Positions 34,855 through 46,630 of a stretch of 64,000 nucleotides of DNA are shown here, piece after piece. Each line of letters opens with the position of its first letter. The first letter of the stretch is position 1. The position numbers and the translations under genes were made by a program. The notes beneath the pieces are model-generated. The model worked only from the letters and a program-made list of their open reading frames with translations, was not told the DNA's origin and searched no databases. Source of the stretch: Thalassia testudinum (Eukaryota; Streptophyta; Magnoliopsida; Alismatales; Hydrocharitaceae); NCBI GenBank assembly GCA_037157565.1, contig JAZHRO010000003.1, forward strand, positions 40,623,001 to 40,687,000, given 5' to 3'.

Positions 34855-36270
34855 ATGAAAAATAATAGAAGTAATCAGAGGATTTCTTCTTTTCTTATTT
34901 CAAAACCTTAGAGATTCAGAAAAATGTGAAGTGATGATAGCCTAAGTAACAGATCAATGTGAAAAGCCAATTCACATAGGGAGTTCGTACTTTACCCTTT
35001 GTAAATATTTCTATCAGGATAGGCAACTACTTCCCTTAGGGATAAAGCAAAAGATAATCTATAATTTGACCTTGGCTTTTGTCTTAGGTAGGAGATATTG
35101 AGTTGAATGGATTTGTATTTGGTGGCACACACTCATCTGGTGCTACATGTAATCTAGTACTACAGACTCTAGATTTCTAGACTATTAGACAAGTCAACTT
35201 GGAGAGAGGCTAAACAACTGTGCTCTCTTGATGTCCCTGGGGGCTCACTCTTTTCTTTCTTTTTTTTTTTTCTGAGATCAAAAATCTCGCCAGATTTAGT
35301 AATTGTACTCACTGTTTGGTGGCCTCACATGGAATCTACACTTCAATTAAAGTCCCAATAACTCTATAACTAAGTTAGAGTCCTCAACCAATATTCGGGT
35401 GATCAGAAATATTGAAAGGTAGGTATGGGTCATATTTGGTGGAATGCGATAGGTGTTTTGTTGCCTCAGAAACAATGTTACAATGATAACCTTAGACTCT
35501 TTTCTTTTCTTTTTTTTCTCCCGCTCTTTTCTTCTTCCTTTTTTTTTTGTAATATAATTGTTTCTTCTTTTTCTTCTTTATTAGTCAACACAACACGATA
35601 CAGACTTTTATTTATGAGGCATTATTAGGGATGATGATGGTCAAGAGGATACTGTGTGGCTTATTTGGTGGAAGTGCCTATTCTCGGCACCAGGAAGGAA
35701 TGGATAAGACAGGCGTATTTCTAACCTTTGACACTATTACCCTCCCACAGCCGAGGACTCCATGAAGGATGGTCATAACCATCCACCATAGTCATAGCTT
35801 TATTAAAACTCAATCTTTGTATATCTGCGTTATTTGGTGACTCTCAGGAATTGACACAAAGTACGCACACAGAAACAGAGAGCTAAAACTATGCCTAACT
35901 CTAAAGTATCATCATCTAATTGTCCAAAACTTAAGAGTCCTTACACTAGATTTAGTGCACCAGTAATCTCTCTACTTTCATCTCACAAATATTAGGTGGA
36001 TCTACTAGAAGATAGTATGCCTGACTCCCTATTAACTGTCCAAGGGTTCAGTAGACTACAAATGCTTATTGGTTTTCTTCAAGGATCCATTACCCAGACT
36101 ACATGCACGTGAAATAAATGTACTGGATTCTAAACATAAGAAATAATTCAAGAAGAAAAACCTCCAATGACAAAGATATTTTACTTGGGGCTAACCCATT
36201 CAGCTCAAGAAAAGAGATTTTTTTTATATGCTAACCTAAATTCATGAATACCTCCTAAAATGAAAAATGC
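34855..36270 (-). other. 3' untranslated region of element E
   Basis: No reading frame of interest. The motif CCACCAAATA (read on the - strand) occurs exactly at 35116, 35433 and 35662 and with one mismatch at 35313, 35830 and 35990. Long A/G-rich tracts (seen as T/C on the + strand) lie near 35250-35270 and 35495-35560. The block at 35655-35785 matches A1 3030-3150. Confidence 0.8.
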
Positions 36271-36304
36271 ACCCCCCATGCCAAAATCCTACAATGTCCC
36301 CATT
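36271..36304 (-). other. Internal polypurine tract of E
   Basis: On the - strand: AATGGGGACATTGTAGGATT, then TTGGCATGGGGGGT. It matches the internal tracts of A1, D and F and lies 100 bases after the reading frame. A second G-run (CATGGGGGGG, complement of 36342-36351) lies just upstream. Confidence 0.6.
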
Positions 36305-36370
36305 GTAAAATTAAAACAGGAGGAGAAAGGAAAGAAATCACCCCCCCATGACGGTGTTATTTAGGCCGCT

Positions 36371-36389
36371 GGGTTGCCTCCCAACAAGC
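36371..36389 (-). other. Conserved GTTGGGAGGCAACCC motif after the E reading frame
   Basis: On the - strand: GCTTGTTGGGAGGCAACCC. A near copy, CTGGATGGGAGGTAACCC, follows pol of element G (complement of 43873-43890). GTTG-GGAGG-CAAC can form a small hairpin. I recall this word from many Athila elements downstream of the coding region; it supports placing E in that lineage. Confidence 0.6.
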
Positions 36390-36402
36390 ATTGCATTTTC
36401 TG

Positions 36403-38385
36403 TCAGCAGCCAGACTTAGAAGGAACCTGCAAGTCTGGTTCCAGACAGAAAAGGTTAGGCCCTAAAAATATGCGTAACAGTGCAAGCCTAGAAAATAGGT
36501 AGCCACGGATGTTGACGAGCTGATGATGCAACATAATTCCAAATGCTCGCCAAAAGATATGAAAATGGAGAACCTCGTTGGCTACCTTGGGAGGTCTAGG
36601 AATAATAAAAGGAATATGAAAAGGGACCTCTCGAAATGGAATAAGTGGAGGATAACAAGGATCCTCCAAAGCAGGATGGGTTTTAAAAGATATAAACATT
36701 AATAGTTTAAACCCTTAAATCATGAGAGTAAAAGTACACGCATCAATCCACACTCGCCATTCTACCCGAGGATGTACTAGCCTGATATGTTCACCAGAAA
36801 GAATGTACATGAGCAGAGATCTAAGCCAAGGATCGGTTAGGGAGTATGAGGGTTGTTTGTAGTGTTGAAAGGTAATGCTTAAGTCCAATGAGGGTTTAGT
36901 CGGTGTCAGGTCCAATTCCAACAATGACTCAGATTGTGTACACTCCCTAACAGTTGTAGACAATTGCACATTACCCTGCCTAGCATTAATGATTGGAGTC
37001 ATATTTGAATCAAGGGTAGACTCGAACTTACAACTCTTTGATGGCAGGGTCAAAATGTCAAAATCATTATCATTCAGCTCATCCCCAGATTCGTTTGGTT
37101 TACTCAAATTTTTGTCGAGGTGTATATGTGATTCATTAGGAGTTGGATCAGTATCCTTAATTATTCCCAACGGAGGATCAGTCTTAATGTTTTGGAGCAA
37201 GCCTATATCATTGAATTTGTTATTCTTCTTAGGGTATACATCCTCAATTGACGTGTTTTGTCCCCGAGAGTCTCCCATAGACCTCTCACTATTTTATTTT
37301 TCCTCCTCTAATAGCAACTCCTGTTTTGATAGAGGATGACTCTCAAAAGAAGGGAGGAATCTGGATTTGACCATATTATTTATATCCTTTAGAGGTAAAT
37401 CCTCAAATAATAAATAATTCCCCTGTAATTCACTCCAGATTTTTAGTCCAGGTTCGTCTATTGGGGCATCCTCATCCTCTGAAATAGACTCTTCATATCC
37501 CTGAGACCAAAAGTGATCATCCTCTATTCCCTTAGGGTCACCTTCATTGGGTGCATTTACATCCTCAGGATGCTGAATGGTAGGTGTTGATTCCCTAAGT
37601 GGAGGGTCAGGAGTAGGCTCACTAAGGGTAGAATGAGATTCCACCAAATAATTAATAGGGGAAGTGATAGGAACAATACAACCTTGACCTGGGTTGGTAG
37701 GGGAAAGGAGAATATTGTCATTGGGGTCAAGGTCTTCAAGAGGTACCATCTTCCCTTGCTTTTGACTCCAATAAAGATTGGGTGGATAATCACTATGATC
37801 GTTGTCCTCTAGTGGCCGTGTCTCGTTGGGAGAGTCTAAGTGATAGCTACATAAAACTGGATCCCTATTGTCAATGGTTTCCTTATAATTATTTTCATGA
37901 TCATTGTTGTATGGGTAGGGATCAGAATTATTGGGAACCATGTAGCTAAACTGTCTTATTTCTTTATTTAACTGCTGACTATTCCTCAACATCCCTCCCA
38001 TTGATTCCATCATTTCCTTTTGCTATTTTTGGATTTCTATCATAAAAGAGGAGAGGCTACTATTATCAGGTTGGGGAGGATAGTCAATTTCAGGCTCTAG
38101 TTGCCTAGGGGTATCGGTCGAACCTCGATACGGAAAATCATGAAGGGTGGGAGGGTTGGGTGTTTGCATGGAAGTAGAGATTTCAGGGTTGGAAAATCCT
38201 GCTCCTAGGCTCTGCCCAAAAGTTGGAGTTATCAAGCTAGTACTCCCAGGATAAGAATAAGAATGATCCCATGAATTGTCAATGTACCCATCAAAGGATG
38301 GATACGTTCGGGGCATGGGATCCTGATTAAAAGATGGGAAGTATTAACTCTGATAATCTAAATGATAGGAGTAAGGGTGATCCAT
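36403..38385 (-). pseudogene. Unknown ORF of element E (conserved in F, distantly in D)
   Basis: A single frame of 661 codons from ATG 38385 (MDHPYSYHLDYQS) to the stop at 36403, with in-frame stops near 38346, 38023, 37294 and 36715 and no frameshift. The N-terminus is rich in Tyr, Ser, Pro and Asp; the middle is very acidic. Blocks shared with F are SLGAGF, STDTPRQLEPEIDYP, NLYWSQKQGKMVPLEDLDP, LKIWSELQGNYLLFEDLPL, EWRVWIDA, LEDPCYPP and LHHQLVNIRGYLFS. No gag core, zinc knuckle, protease or polymerase motif is seen. It takes the place of gag, about 1.2 kb after the primer site. I do not recognise the family. Confidence 0.7.
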
Positions 38386-39594
38386 TTCTTTAAGCAAAAT
38401 AGTTTCAACTCTCTTAGGATTTAGAAGAATTTAGAATATAAGCAGAAACTTCCTAGAGAGTTCTACTGTCAAAGCAAATGCAAATTCAATGGGATCTATT
38501 TTTAGTAGATTGTAGGTCTTAGAATTAAAGGTTTAGTTGGTGGTCAAACAAGTTTTGCAAAAATTACACTTCCTAGGCTAACCTTCGCTGGTGCCTATAG
38601 CCTACTCGCAAGGGATGGAAGTCTCAAATCAAGCCCACACACGAGGAACTGAAGTAACTTGGTCGATAGGCTTGTTGATTTCTGACTAACGTCCCTTGTG
38701 GTGCAAAAGAGGAGAGGTCGAAATTTATCTAGTGACCTTATGTGTGAGGTGCACAGTGTCTCAGGTGTGCAAATATACGATCGTGTTTTGATTTTTGAAA
38801 TTTCGCAAATAAGATCCTTTTGCACACAATTTTTAGTCACAGATTTTAAAGTCCAACCTCTTAGCAGTCCCAATTTTTAAAGTGACCACTGAATTAATTT
38901 GATTCAAGCACTTTAGTGGTCTTAGATTTTGGTTCAATGCATATGCATGACAGGTAATTGATGCTCAAGAGAAGACGTACCTTACTCCAGCTTTCTTCAT
39001 GTAATAATGAATGCAATGCAGTAAAAATAAACTAGATGCTGCTCATTCAGTCCAAGATGGTCATCCTATAGATATGCAGCTTCTAGCAGGCAGTTTGATT
39101 TTTTTTTTTAATAATAACAATAATAAGCAAACAAACCTAACCTAACTAACTAACAAACATGCAGTTCAAATAATTCAAATAATCCTATAATCTAAATAAA
39201 TAGGAACATGCTCCCGAAAATACACTCCCGCATACAAGAGCGATAAGAAATAAAGATGCACTCGGAACACGTTTCCAAAAATACCCGACAAGGGTCCAAA
39301 GGACAATAATTAAATTCTAATGTCTAAACTAAATCTAAACTAAGCTCTACTGACTAAATAAAAAATAGGATCTCTGTAAGCCTATGTGCGTGGGATCAAG
39401 GCCCATGTGTTCCTATTGCTGGCCTCCAGGTGGCGTCAAGGTCCACCAAAAGGAACATCTCCACTGTCCGCGCCCGTCGCGTTTGTCGTTCGATTCATGC
39501 ACACAAAGAGAACCAATGTCAATAATTCAGAAAAGCTTTTAAAATATCATCAAAATAATATAAAATTCCTGAAAAAATTAATAGGCGTGTTTCC
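38386..39594 (-). other. Leader of element E
   Basis: 1.2 kb between the primer site and the unknown ORF, without a convincing reading frame. Contains an A/T-rich tract near 39090-39200. Confidence 0.65.
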
Positions 39595-39612
39595 TCCCCA
39601 GCAACGATGCCA
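39595..39612 (-). other. Primer binding site of element E
   Basis: On the - strand: TGGCATCGTTGCTGGGGA, two bases (AA) after the LTR end. Close to the complement of the tRNA-Asp(GUC) 3' end. Confidence 0.85.
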
Positions 39613-39614
39613 TT

Positions 39615-41406
39615 TGAAAGAGCGATCTTAGTTTTTGTTGAAAACTTTAACATAAAATGATGTGTCGTTGTATTTAATCGCGTGGTGGAAAATCGCTTTT
39701 CAAAACATTTTAATTTTTAGAATCTAACCACGAATTGTTAGGTTGTCTCCACAAGGATTAATTAGCTTATTTAAACTAGTGCGTTGTGCTTCATTTATTT
39801 GGGAATCTCAATGTGTATGCATACTAACTGGTGTGTGTTTTCAACATGATTTCTTGCTTCAAATAATTAATTAAGAATACAAGGGTGCATATGCAAAATC
39901 ACCACTATATAATATCATGTAAAATAATGATCTTGATACTGGTAAACACCATAAATACTAATTTCTCGAATATAACTTGTTCACCATAATATATAAGACA
40001 TGCATTAAATCATTCATGAGATATATGCATATGGAAGCAATTTTTATTAAATGGAAGGATGGCTACGCAAATTCACCTCAATAATTTAATTCATTAAATA
40101 AATGAATAGTTGTCCTCTGCAATGGCATGATTGGTAATTTTTAATGCGAAGGAAAATAGAGTGTTTTCCTTCTCTCTTCTCTGCGTGCATGGAGGAGGAA
40201 TCCTCTGCTGGCTGTGAGCGATGGGAGCATGCTGGAGGATGGGCATCGTAATGGAGGTGGCACGCGGCCGGTGGTAGATGGAAACAGCCTGATGGTGGAG
40301 GTGCATCACCGGCGTTTAGTTCTACCGCACGGTGTGCACACGGCCTGTGGTGTGCTTGCGGCTACGTGCTCGTGCGTGGGTGCGTTGAGGCACTCGCAAT
40401 CTGAGGAGTGGCCTGAGGTGCGAGGTGGGGTGCGTGCTAGGGGCATGGGCGTGGCTGCTGCAGTGGGTTCTTCTTGCTTGCTGCTGCTGGAAGAACAAGG
40501 AAGATGAAGAGGATAAGAGGCACGGTCTGCAGAGGGCGTGTCCTTGCATGATGCTGCTGGAACGCTGTGCAGCGTGTGCTTGGGAGGCAGGTGTAGCACC
40601 CGTTTGCTAGTTGTGGGAGAGTGCTGGAGAGGGGCGCAGGTGCCTGTAGAGGGCGTGCAAGGCAGGTGAAGGAGTGGAGATGGCACTGAATGGGGCACAC
40701 CTGTAGCGGTGCACCTGTGGGGGTGAGGTGCAGCACCTGTGGTGAAGGGCGTTGGAGGGGGCATGCCTACAGGCGATGATGGTGCTGGAGAGGGGTGCTT
40801 CGCCTGCAGTTGAAGGGTGATGGAAGGTGAAGCGCTCGGTGGAGGCTGGTAGAGCGATTGTGTTGTGCCTGCAGTGCGTGGAAGGCCTTGGCTATGGGCA
40901 ATGCAAGGGCGTTCACCATGCACACCTTCTCCATAGCGCATACTCTCTCCACAGTGGGGAGGAAGGATATCCCCCAGGGGTAGGAAGAAGATCCCGAAGA
41001 TGAAGATGCCCTCCTCTCCTGTGCAAATGCCCTCTTAGCTCCTCTCCCCCGCACCAATCAAGGGATTTTCAAATCCCTTCCTAATTTTAGCCAGCGCTTG
41101 TTGGGTTCTATTGGTCGTAGGAGGAGATATTTGTGGGGGAAAATTTCTTTCCACCCCCTGTTTCTTTCCACATTTGATCCTCCTCCCTCTTCTTCTCGAT
41201 TATTAGAGTAGATTAATTGGAGAAGATGAGTGCGCTGTTGCGGGACCCTGCATGAAATATAATTACATAATAAGCAATAAAAGAAATGTAAACTTAAATA
41301 ATGACACATGCAATCATTTAATGAACAAATCTGATTATTAACCAACATACAATGTTAGAATTGAATTACTTAGGTGTAATAATAGTCCATTAAAATGGAC
41401 TCATCA
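39615..41406 (-). repeat. 5' LTR of element E
   Basis: 1,792 bp. Starts TGATGAGTCCATTTTAATGG with a terminal hairpin AGTCCATT-TT-AATGGACT (41384-41401) and ends CTCTTTCA. A GC-rich block (about 40190-40990) contains long accidental frames without homology. The U5 motif is at about 39738-39760. The pair E1/E2 gives an insertion date once aligned. Confidence 0.9.
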
Positions 41407-42515
41407 TATGTGGGTGGTGTTTTTGGTGCCAAAATAGTGGTGGTATTGGGGTTGGTTATGGTGGCTTAGGTTAGCGCCACCAGTGGGCTTCTATAAGGGG
41501 TTAGGTGTAGGATTTAGATGGGGATAAAGGTAGAGGTGTAGGGCTAGGATAAGGGCTTGTGTTGGTTACAAAATGAAGGGGTGTCTATGGCATTTTGGCT
41601 CCAACTTGATGGGGTATTTAGGGTGGTACTTGTGGTGGGTTGTCTCCAAAAGGGGTTGGGTTAGGTTAGGGTCGAGGTGGAGTTGTGGTCGGTCATGGAG
41701 GTTTTTGGTGGAGTAGAGTTTAGCTATGCTAGCTTAGCTAGTACTGTAGAGCTGGAGGAGCTAGGTTTTCATGGAGAGTGAGGAAGAGTATTCTGGAGAT
41801 GCTTCCAGGTACTCTGGAGCTGAGACTACTGAAGCAGCTTTAAGGGGAGCTCAACTATTGAGCTTAACTGCTTAGTTCATATTCAAGTAGGCAAGCTTGG
41901 GTAGTTGAGCTCAGTTGAGCTAGCTCCAACCTAGCTGGACCTACGTTGAGCTGGAACTGCCTCTGATGAGAACTCCAGATCTAGCTAAGGAGCTAGTTGA
42001 CAAGTCGTAGCTCAGCTAGCTTAGAGTTGTGCTATTATGAGCTGGCTGGAGTTAAGGTGATCTGAGGTGGACTCAAGTCAACTCGATTAAGCTAGCTAGG
42101 GCTCCCAATGAACTGGTAGGAGCATAGATGACCTAGACTCAACTGAGTTGAGCTGGATCTGAGCTGACCTGAGCTAGGGTGAGCTAAGATGAGCTCTCTT
42201 GAGCTACCATTCAGTTAAGATGAGTTGAATGGAGCTGAATGGAGCTGACTCTAGTCCAAGGGAGCTAGTAGCTAAGTCCTACCCTGATTGAGCTTCCTCT
42301 TCAACAATTGCCTTCCCAAGTGCTAGGGTTTTGGGGATCTGACTCCCTGCATATCCCTAACACTCCAAGAAACACATCAAAAATAAAATGACAAATGCAA
42401 TCCATGCCTAACCTAATTTATGCCAAAATGCAACCCAAAAACTCATTTGTGGATCAAAATCCTAAGAGCAAGGTTTGTTTTAATCCATAAGAATGATTAT
42501 AACTGACATTTCTCA
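41407..42515 (-). repeat. 3' LTR of element G, start part
   Basis: Starts TGAGAAATGTCAGTTATAATC on the - strand after the polypurine tract. Contains the AGCT-rich U3 block (about 41740-42310). Continues at 28089 after element E. The total of about 2.47 kb matches LTR C. Confidence 0.87.
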
Positions 42516-42553
42516 CACCCCCATGCTTATCTTTTGCTAGTCTCTTAGCAAAA
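42516..42553 (-). other. Pre-PPT hairpin and 3' polypurine tract of G
   Basis: On the - strand: TTTTGCTA-AGAGAC-TAGCAAAA (8-bp stem, six-base loop; 42532-42553), then GATAAGCATGGGGGTG and the LTR. The loop differs from the GGA of the other families but the stem is kept. Confidence 0.85.
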
Positions 42554-43928
42554 CTTTAATTTTTATAAATCGAAATTTTTGGGAAATCAAATTTTTTTCA
42601 ATTTTTAGGAGAAAAAGATTAAGGGACCTTGGTTGGTTTAAACATAGGAGGTACGGGATTTGTTAAAGATTAACGTCAGGATTTGTTTCTACATCGAAAA
42701 ATTAGACAAAAATGGGATCAATATATCCTCCAAAAAAAATTCACAGATTAACCCCTTGTTAATTTAGATGACTTGAAATTTTTGTATTCAGGATTTTTTT
42801 GGCTCTTGAAACTGATTCGCAACTTGCAATAACTTTTAAAACCTTGTGTCCATGCTTTTGAAAAGCCGACATTTATAAGGAGATGTTTTTGGTTTAAAAA
42901 TTTTTTTTCTCCCCCATGCTTATTTTTAGCTTAGCCTTACAACAGATGTGTCGGGATCATCATTCCAATTACCAATCCTAGAGGGGGCTCTGGCACTACG
43001 ACTTCGAGATAGCACTATCCATGACACCACCCAGGAGCTCACAATCCTAGAACACAATGTGGTGTAAAGGAGTGCTCCAAGCAAACTTAAGCTCTTGCTC
43101 CAACACTATAGGTAGGGCACTATCCAAGACACTTGAGCTGCAAAAATGCGCTTTAATGCTCCATCTAAAGATATGTCATATAGATATGCGGCAGCGCCAT
43201 GGTGGTAACATGTCATCGCATCCTCAAAGGAGGCATTTTCCTCCTCGGTAGTGGGAACTCAAAAAAAGTGATCTGCTTCAGACTTTTACTAAGGTCAAAC
43301 AAGGGGATTTTCTTATTTTTAGTAGTTTCTTAGGTGTTGACTTGTGTGTGAAATTTGACACAGGAAGTTCCAAAAGAAATGCAAGTTTTTGAATTAGAAA
43401 CTAAGCCAGATACTTTCCATATTACAAAAGAGGATCAAGTCACCTGAACTATCATGAGTTCAGGTGGAATTTTAGATAAGGATATCTGATCTACTCTAAA
43501 AATAGACCCTAAAATTCGAATGATCAGATCTGTATCCTCATCTCTAGTTTGTTAAAGATAAAATCCATTGTACCAAAAGTAAGTTTTCAACCTTAGCCCC
43601 AATTTTAAAATTTTTCCTCAAAAAGTTTTCAACAATTTTTATTTTTTTGGGCATGTTAGCAAAAAAACAAAATGACAAAAGAAAAATGCATGTTTTTAGG
43701 CTTTGAAAATCCTAAATCGATCATCAAAATTTTAAAAACACCCCCTATACTTAAGACATACAATGTTCTAATGCGTTAGGAGGGAAAGAGGGATTACCAT
43801 AGTAAAAGGCAGTCTAATTTAGAATAGTCAAAACTTGAGGAAAAGAAAGAAAAAGAAAGCAGAAAAAATGATGGGTTACCTCCCATCCAGTGCTATCTTT
43901 TACTCCATTCAGCTGGGCATAGTGTACA
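42554..43928 (-). other. 3' untranslated region of element G
   Basis: No reading frame of interest. It carries GCTATCTCGAAG (complement of 43003-43014) and a stretch near 43204-43230 (on the - strand TTTGAGGATGCGATGACATG) that matches TTGAGGATGTGATGATAATA at 57584 in F. The word GTGTCNTGGATAGTGC occurs twice on the - strand (about 43010-43027 and 43111-43128). Confidence 0.75.
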
Positions 43929-44936
43929 TTAGTGATCAGCTGTGGTTGGTTTAGTGAAATTGAAAGATTCAGACGGAATATTCAAGGTATGATTAAAATA
44001 GGGCTTTAACCGTTGGCCGTTGACTTGAAAAGTCATATTAGTCTTAGGATCAAAAAGATTAACAGCGTCATACGGATATGTTTTTAGGACATTAAAGGGG
44101 CCGATCCATTTTGATTTCAACTTTCCAAGAAAAATACGTAATCTTGCATTGAAAAGCCAAACATGTTGATTAACATCAAAATGTTTTCGAACAATGTGTT
44201 TATCACTAAATTTCTTTGTTTGGTCTTTATAAATCCGCATGTTTTCATACGAAAAATTACGTAATTCTTTAGTTCAGTCAATTGGTTGTGGATACCGACA
44301 TCAGATAAGTCCATATTTAATTACTTTATTACCCAAAAAGCCCTATGCTCATGTTCTATCGGGAGATGGCATGCCTTCCCAAAAATCAGATGGAAGGAAG
44401 ACATGCCCAGTAGGGTTTTGAAAGTGGTACGATAGGCCAATTCGGCGGACTAGTATTTACGATTTGGCCTAACCATCTTTTGCAAAATATTTTTGATTTC
44501 CCGATTAGAAACTTCCGCTTGACCATTTATTTGAGGGTGATAAGGTGTGGAAATTTTGAGATTAACCCCATATTTAGAAAGAAAGTGATAGAATTGTGAG
44601 TGAGTGAAATGTGAGCCTCCGTCACTGATAATGGCCTTTGGAATGCCAAATCTTGAGAAAGTATTTTTCCTAATAAATTCGACAACCACATGTTGATCAT
44701 TGGTGCATGTGGGTATTGCTTCAATCCATTTAGAAACTTAGTCGACTGCGACTAGTATATACAAATACCAACCAGAGTTGATGAACGATCCCATGAAGTC
44801 GATGCTCCATACATCGAAAATTTCAACCACTAAAATAGGATTAAGGGGCATCATATCCTTCCAAGTCATGTCGCCCATGCTCTGGCAACGCACATAGGAC
44901 CGAACAAAATTATGAGCATCTTTGTGCAAGCTGGGT
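43929..44936 (-). pseudogene. pol: pol remnant of G: integrase (second copy)
   Basis: Read right to left: end of the zinc finger (FVRSYVRCQSMGDMTWKDM), core WSIDFMGSF (Gly to Ser in WGID), SDGGSHF (44626-44606) and GQAEVSNRE with 35 residues between Asp and Glu, so the D,D35E triad is complete. Stops at 44736 and 44448. After a frameshift near 44240 comes the C-terminal domain (HVWLFNARLRIFLGKLKSKW, GPFNVLKTYPYDAV, QVNGQRLKPYF), ending at 43929. At 44936 the frame is interrupted by element D; its zinc-finger start lies at 60704-60837. Confidence 0.9.
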
Positions 44937-46609
44937 GATGTAAACATGTTTACATTGCATAAGATGTCTATTTATGCATGTTCTTAAGCATAGAATTGCA
45001 TTGCATACTATAAATATTGCATAACAGGCATCATCTTGCATTTTGATTAGTTTGAATAAAATGGAGGTTAACTATCTCCTTTTATGTTCAGGGATAAGGA
45101 AAAATTTTTATTGAGGCCTCAAATCGAAGATCCAACTGTATGGATATGATCAGGGTGACGATTGGAGTCCAACGACTCCAAGATCTCCCTAATCTGACAT
45201 CTATAGCATTAGATCGAGATCGGGGAACCCTAGAAGATCAAGGGCCAAGATGGTGTAAATCAGCACTTCAAATGACAAATCTGATCACACGGATGTATTC
45301 GAATCGACGATCGCAGCCTAATGATGCAAAAATCAACTCAATCCGACAATCATGGCACCATCTACATCATCCAGAAGATGGACAGCAAAGATGGCTCCAT
45401 GTGGCGTCATCTCGGCTGCCCAAACCAACCCAGCTGAGTTTAGAGCCGACCACATCCTTCTACCACACGTTAAATCATGGCTGTTGGATCGCCATCCAAC
45501 AGCCATGGGCAGCCGCTACTCAACTCAACCGTGCGCCCATTTCTCCTCCATAGCGTAGTGGGTGAAAGCGCTTGCGTGAAGGAGAGGCACAGGATCGAAT
45601 CGTAGGAGGTGGGCGAGCAGGCACGAGGTGCATTGATGAGGATCAAGCGGCTACGAGCGCTCGATAGCGCCCACACGCTATTGCATGCGTGCGCCTCATG
45701 TGAGATCGCACGCGTGCATTGCACGTAGAGGAGGCATTGCGAGGGGCGAGTTAAGCCGTCCGATCTCACGATCGGACAGCTCGGATCAGCTGAACGTGGG
45801 AAGGCGTTGAGCGTGCAGAAGATGGGTAGGCAGCCCACTACGGCCACGATGGGGCTTTACAACAATTTTATCCGTCACCAAAGACCCCTTATTTAATGTT
45901 TTGAGATTTAAAAGACCAATTTGCCGTCATTCCATGCAACTATAAAAGGAGGCCTCTTCCATACGAAATCTTCATCCCTTCCTTCTCTTCTCTCCCTCTC
46001 CAAAGCTCAAGAGAAGCTTGTCCCACACCCGGGATGCTTCTCGCTAGATAAAGTCAAATTTTCGTCCCCATTTCAGAAGTGGATCCCGCGACAACGACGA
46101 CGTGCTGCCCTATTCCCATTCTTCCCGCTTCATCCTCCTTCATCCTGCTCCGTTCCCCGTCTTCCAGGCGTCGTCCCGTTCGGCTCGTCCTCCAAGTGAT
46201 TGTCAAGGAGGATATCTCTCTCCCCATTCTTTTTACTGCTTTCTAGAGTAGATTTACCTTTCTAGTGTAATCATTTTCCCGCTTTCTAGTTATAATGTTT
46301 AGTGTAATGAACAATCTTTTTGATGATTAATTCCATGTTAATTCTACAACTCTTTTGGTTTTTGTTTGTAATATTCTCTCTCTCTTCTATTTATTGTAAA
46401 TAGTTAGATAGTTTCTAAACAATTATTCTACTTCGTGACAAATAAAACAAACATGTATTTTCAAATAAAACGTCCGCCTCCTTGAGTTCGAACAGGGATT
46501 TCTATTCTCGCATAAATTTTATTTGTTGAACACGAGTTCTTCGCTTTTAAACTACAACAACAGGTTTTCAAAACCAAATACATTAGTGTAGCAACTTGTA
46601 GCTTGAACA
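44937..46609 (+). repeat. 5' LTR of element D
   Basis: 1,673 bp. Bases 44939-44956 (ATGTAAACATGTTTACAT) are a perfect 18-bp palindrome right at the start. A second inverted repeat, GCATAA/TTATGC, follows. U3 has a decayed hairpin at 45851-45888. TATAAAAGG at 45941. The U5 motif CGCCTCCTTGAGTTCGAACA at about 46475. Ends GAACA. Confidence 0.92.
45941..45949 (+). promoter_or_regulatory. TATA box of LTR D1
   Basis: TATAAAAGG, kept exactly in D2 (51871-51879), followed in both by a pyrimidine-rich leader (CTTCATCCCTTCCTTCTC). Confidence 0.75.
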
Positions 46610-46612
46610 TTT

Positions 46613-46630
46613 TGGCGTCGTTGCTAGGGA
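46613..46630 (+). other. Primer binding site of element D
   Basis: TGGCGTCGTTGCTAGGGA, the closest match in the window to the complement of the tRNA-Asp(GUC) 3' end. GCGTCG and CGACGC bracket it and can pair, folding the primer site into a hairpin loop. Confidence 0.9.

Larger units (their letters stand above)
28090..41406 (-). mobile_element. Element E: non-autonomous LTR retrotransposon (with LINE L1 inside)
   Basis: On the - strand: 5' LTR (41406-39615), primer site, leader, one eroded reading frame (38385-36403), 3' untranslated region, polypurine tract, then the 3' LTR (34815-34415 and 29492-28090, split by L1). The host is LTR G, and G sequence resumes on both sides. Likely target bases are GATGT (28085-28089) and TATGT (41407-41411), one mismatch. 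Without L1 the element is about 8.4 kb. No gag, protease, reverse transcriptase or integrase motif was found in its 4.8 kb interior. Its 3' untranslated region matches that of the pol-bearing A family. Confidence 0.88.

Noticed and set aside
40306..40941. A 211-codon open frame on the - strand of LTR E1, with a partner of 200 codons at 28800-29402
   Set aside because: It lies in the GC-rich LTR block, the frames of E1 and E2 are not kept in register, composition is Pro/Ser/Thr/His low-complexity, and the opposite strand is equally open.
42960..43250. A functional tandem array in the 3' region of G
   Set aside because: Only two repeats of a GTGTCNTGGATAGTGC word and one loop word with a stem that hardly pairs; noted as support for the F array but not as a separate structure.
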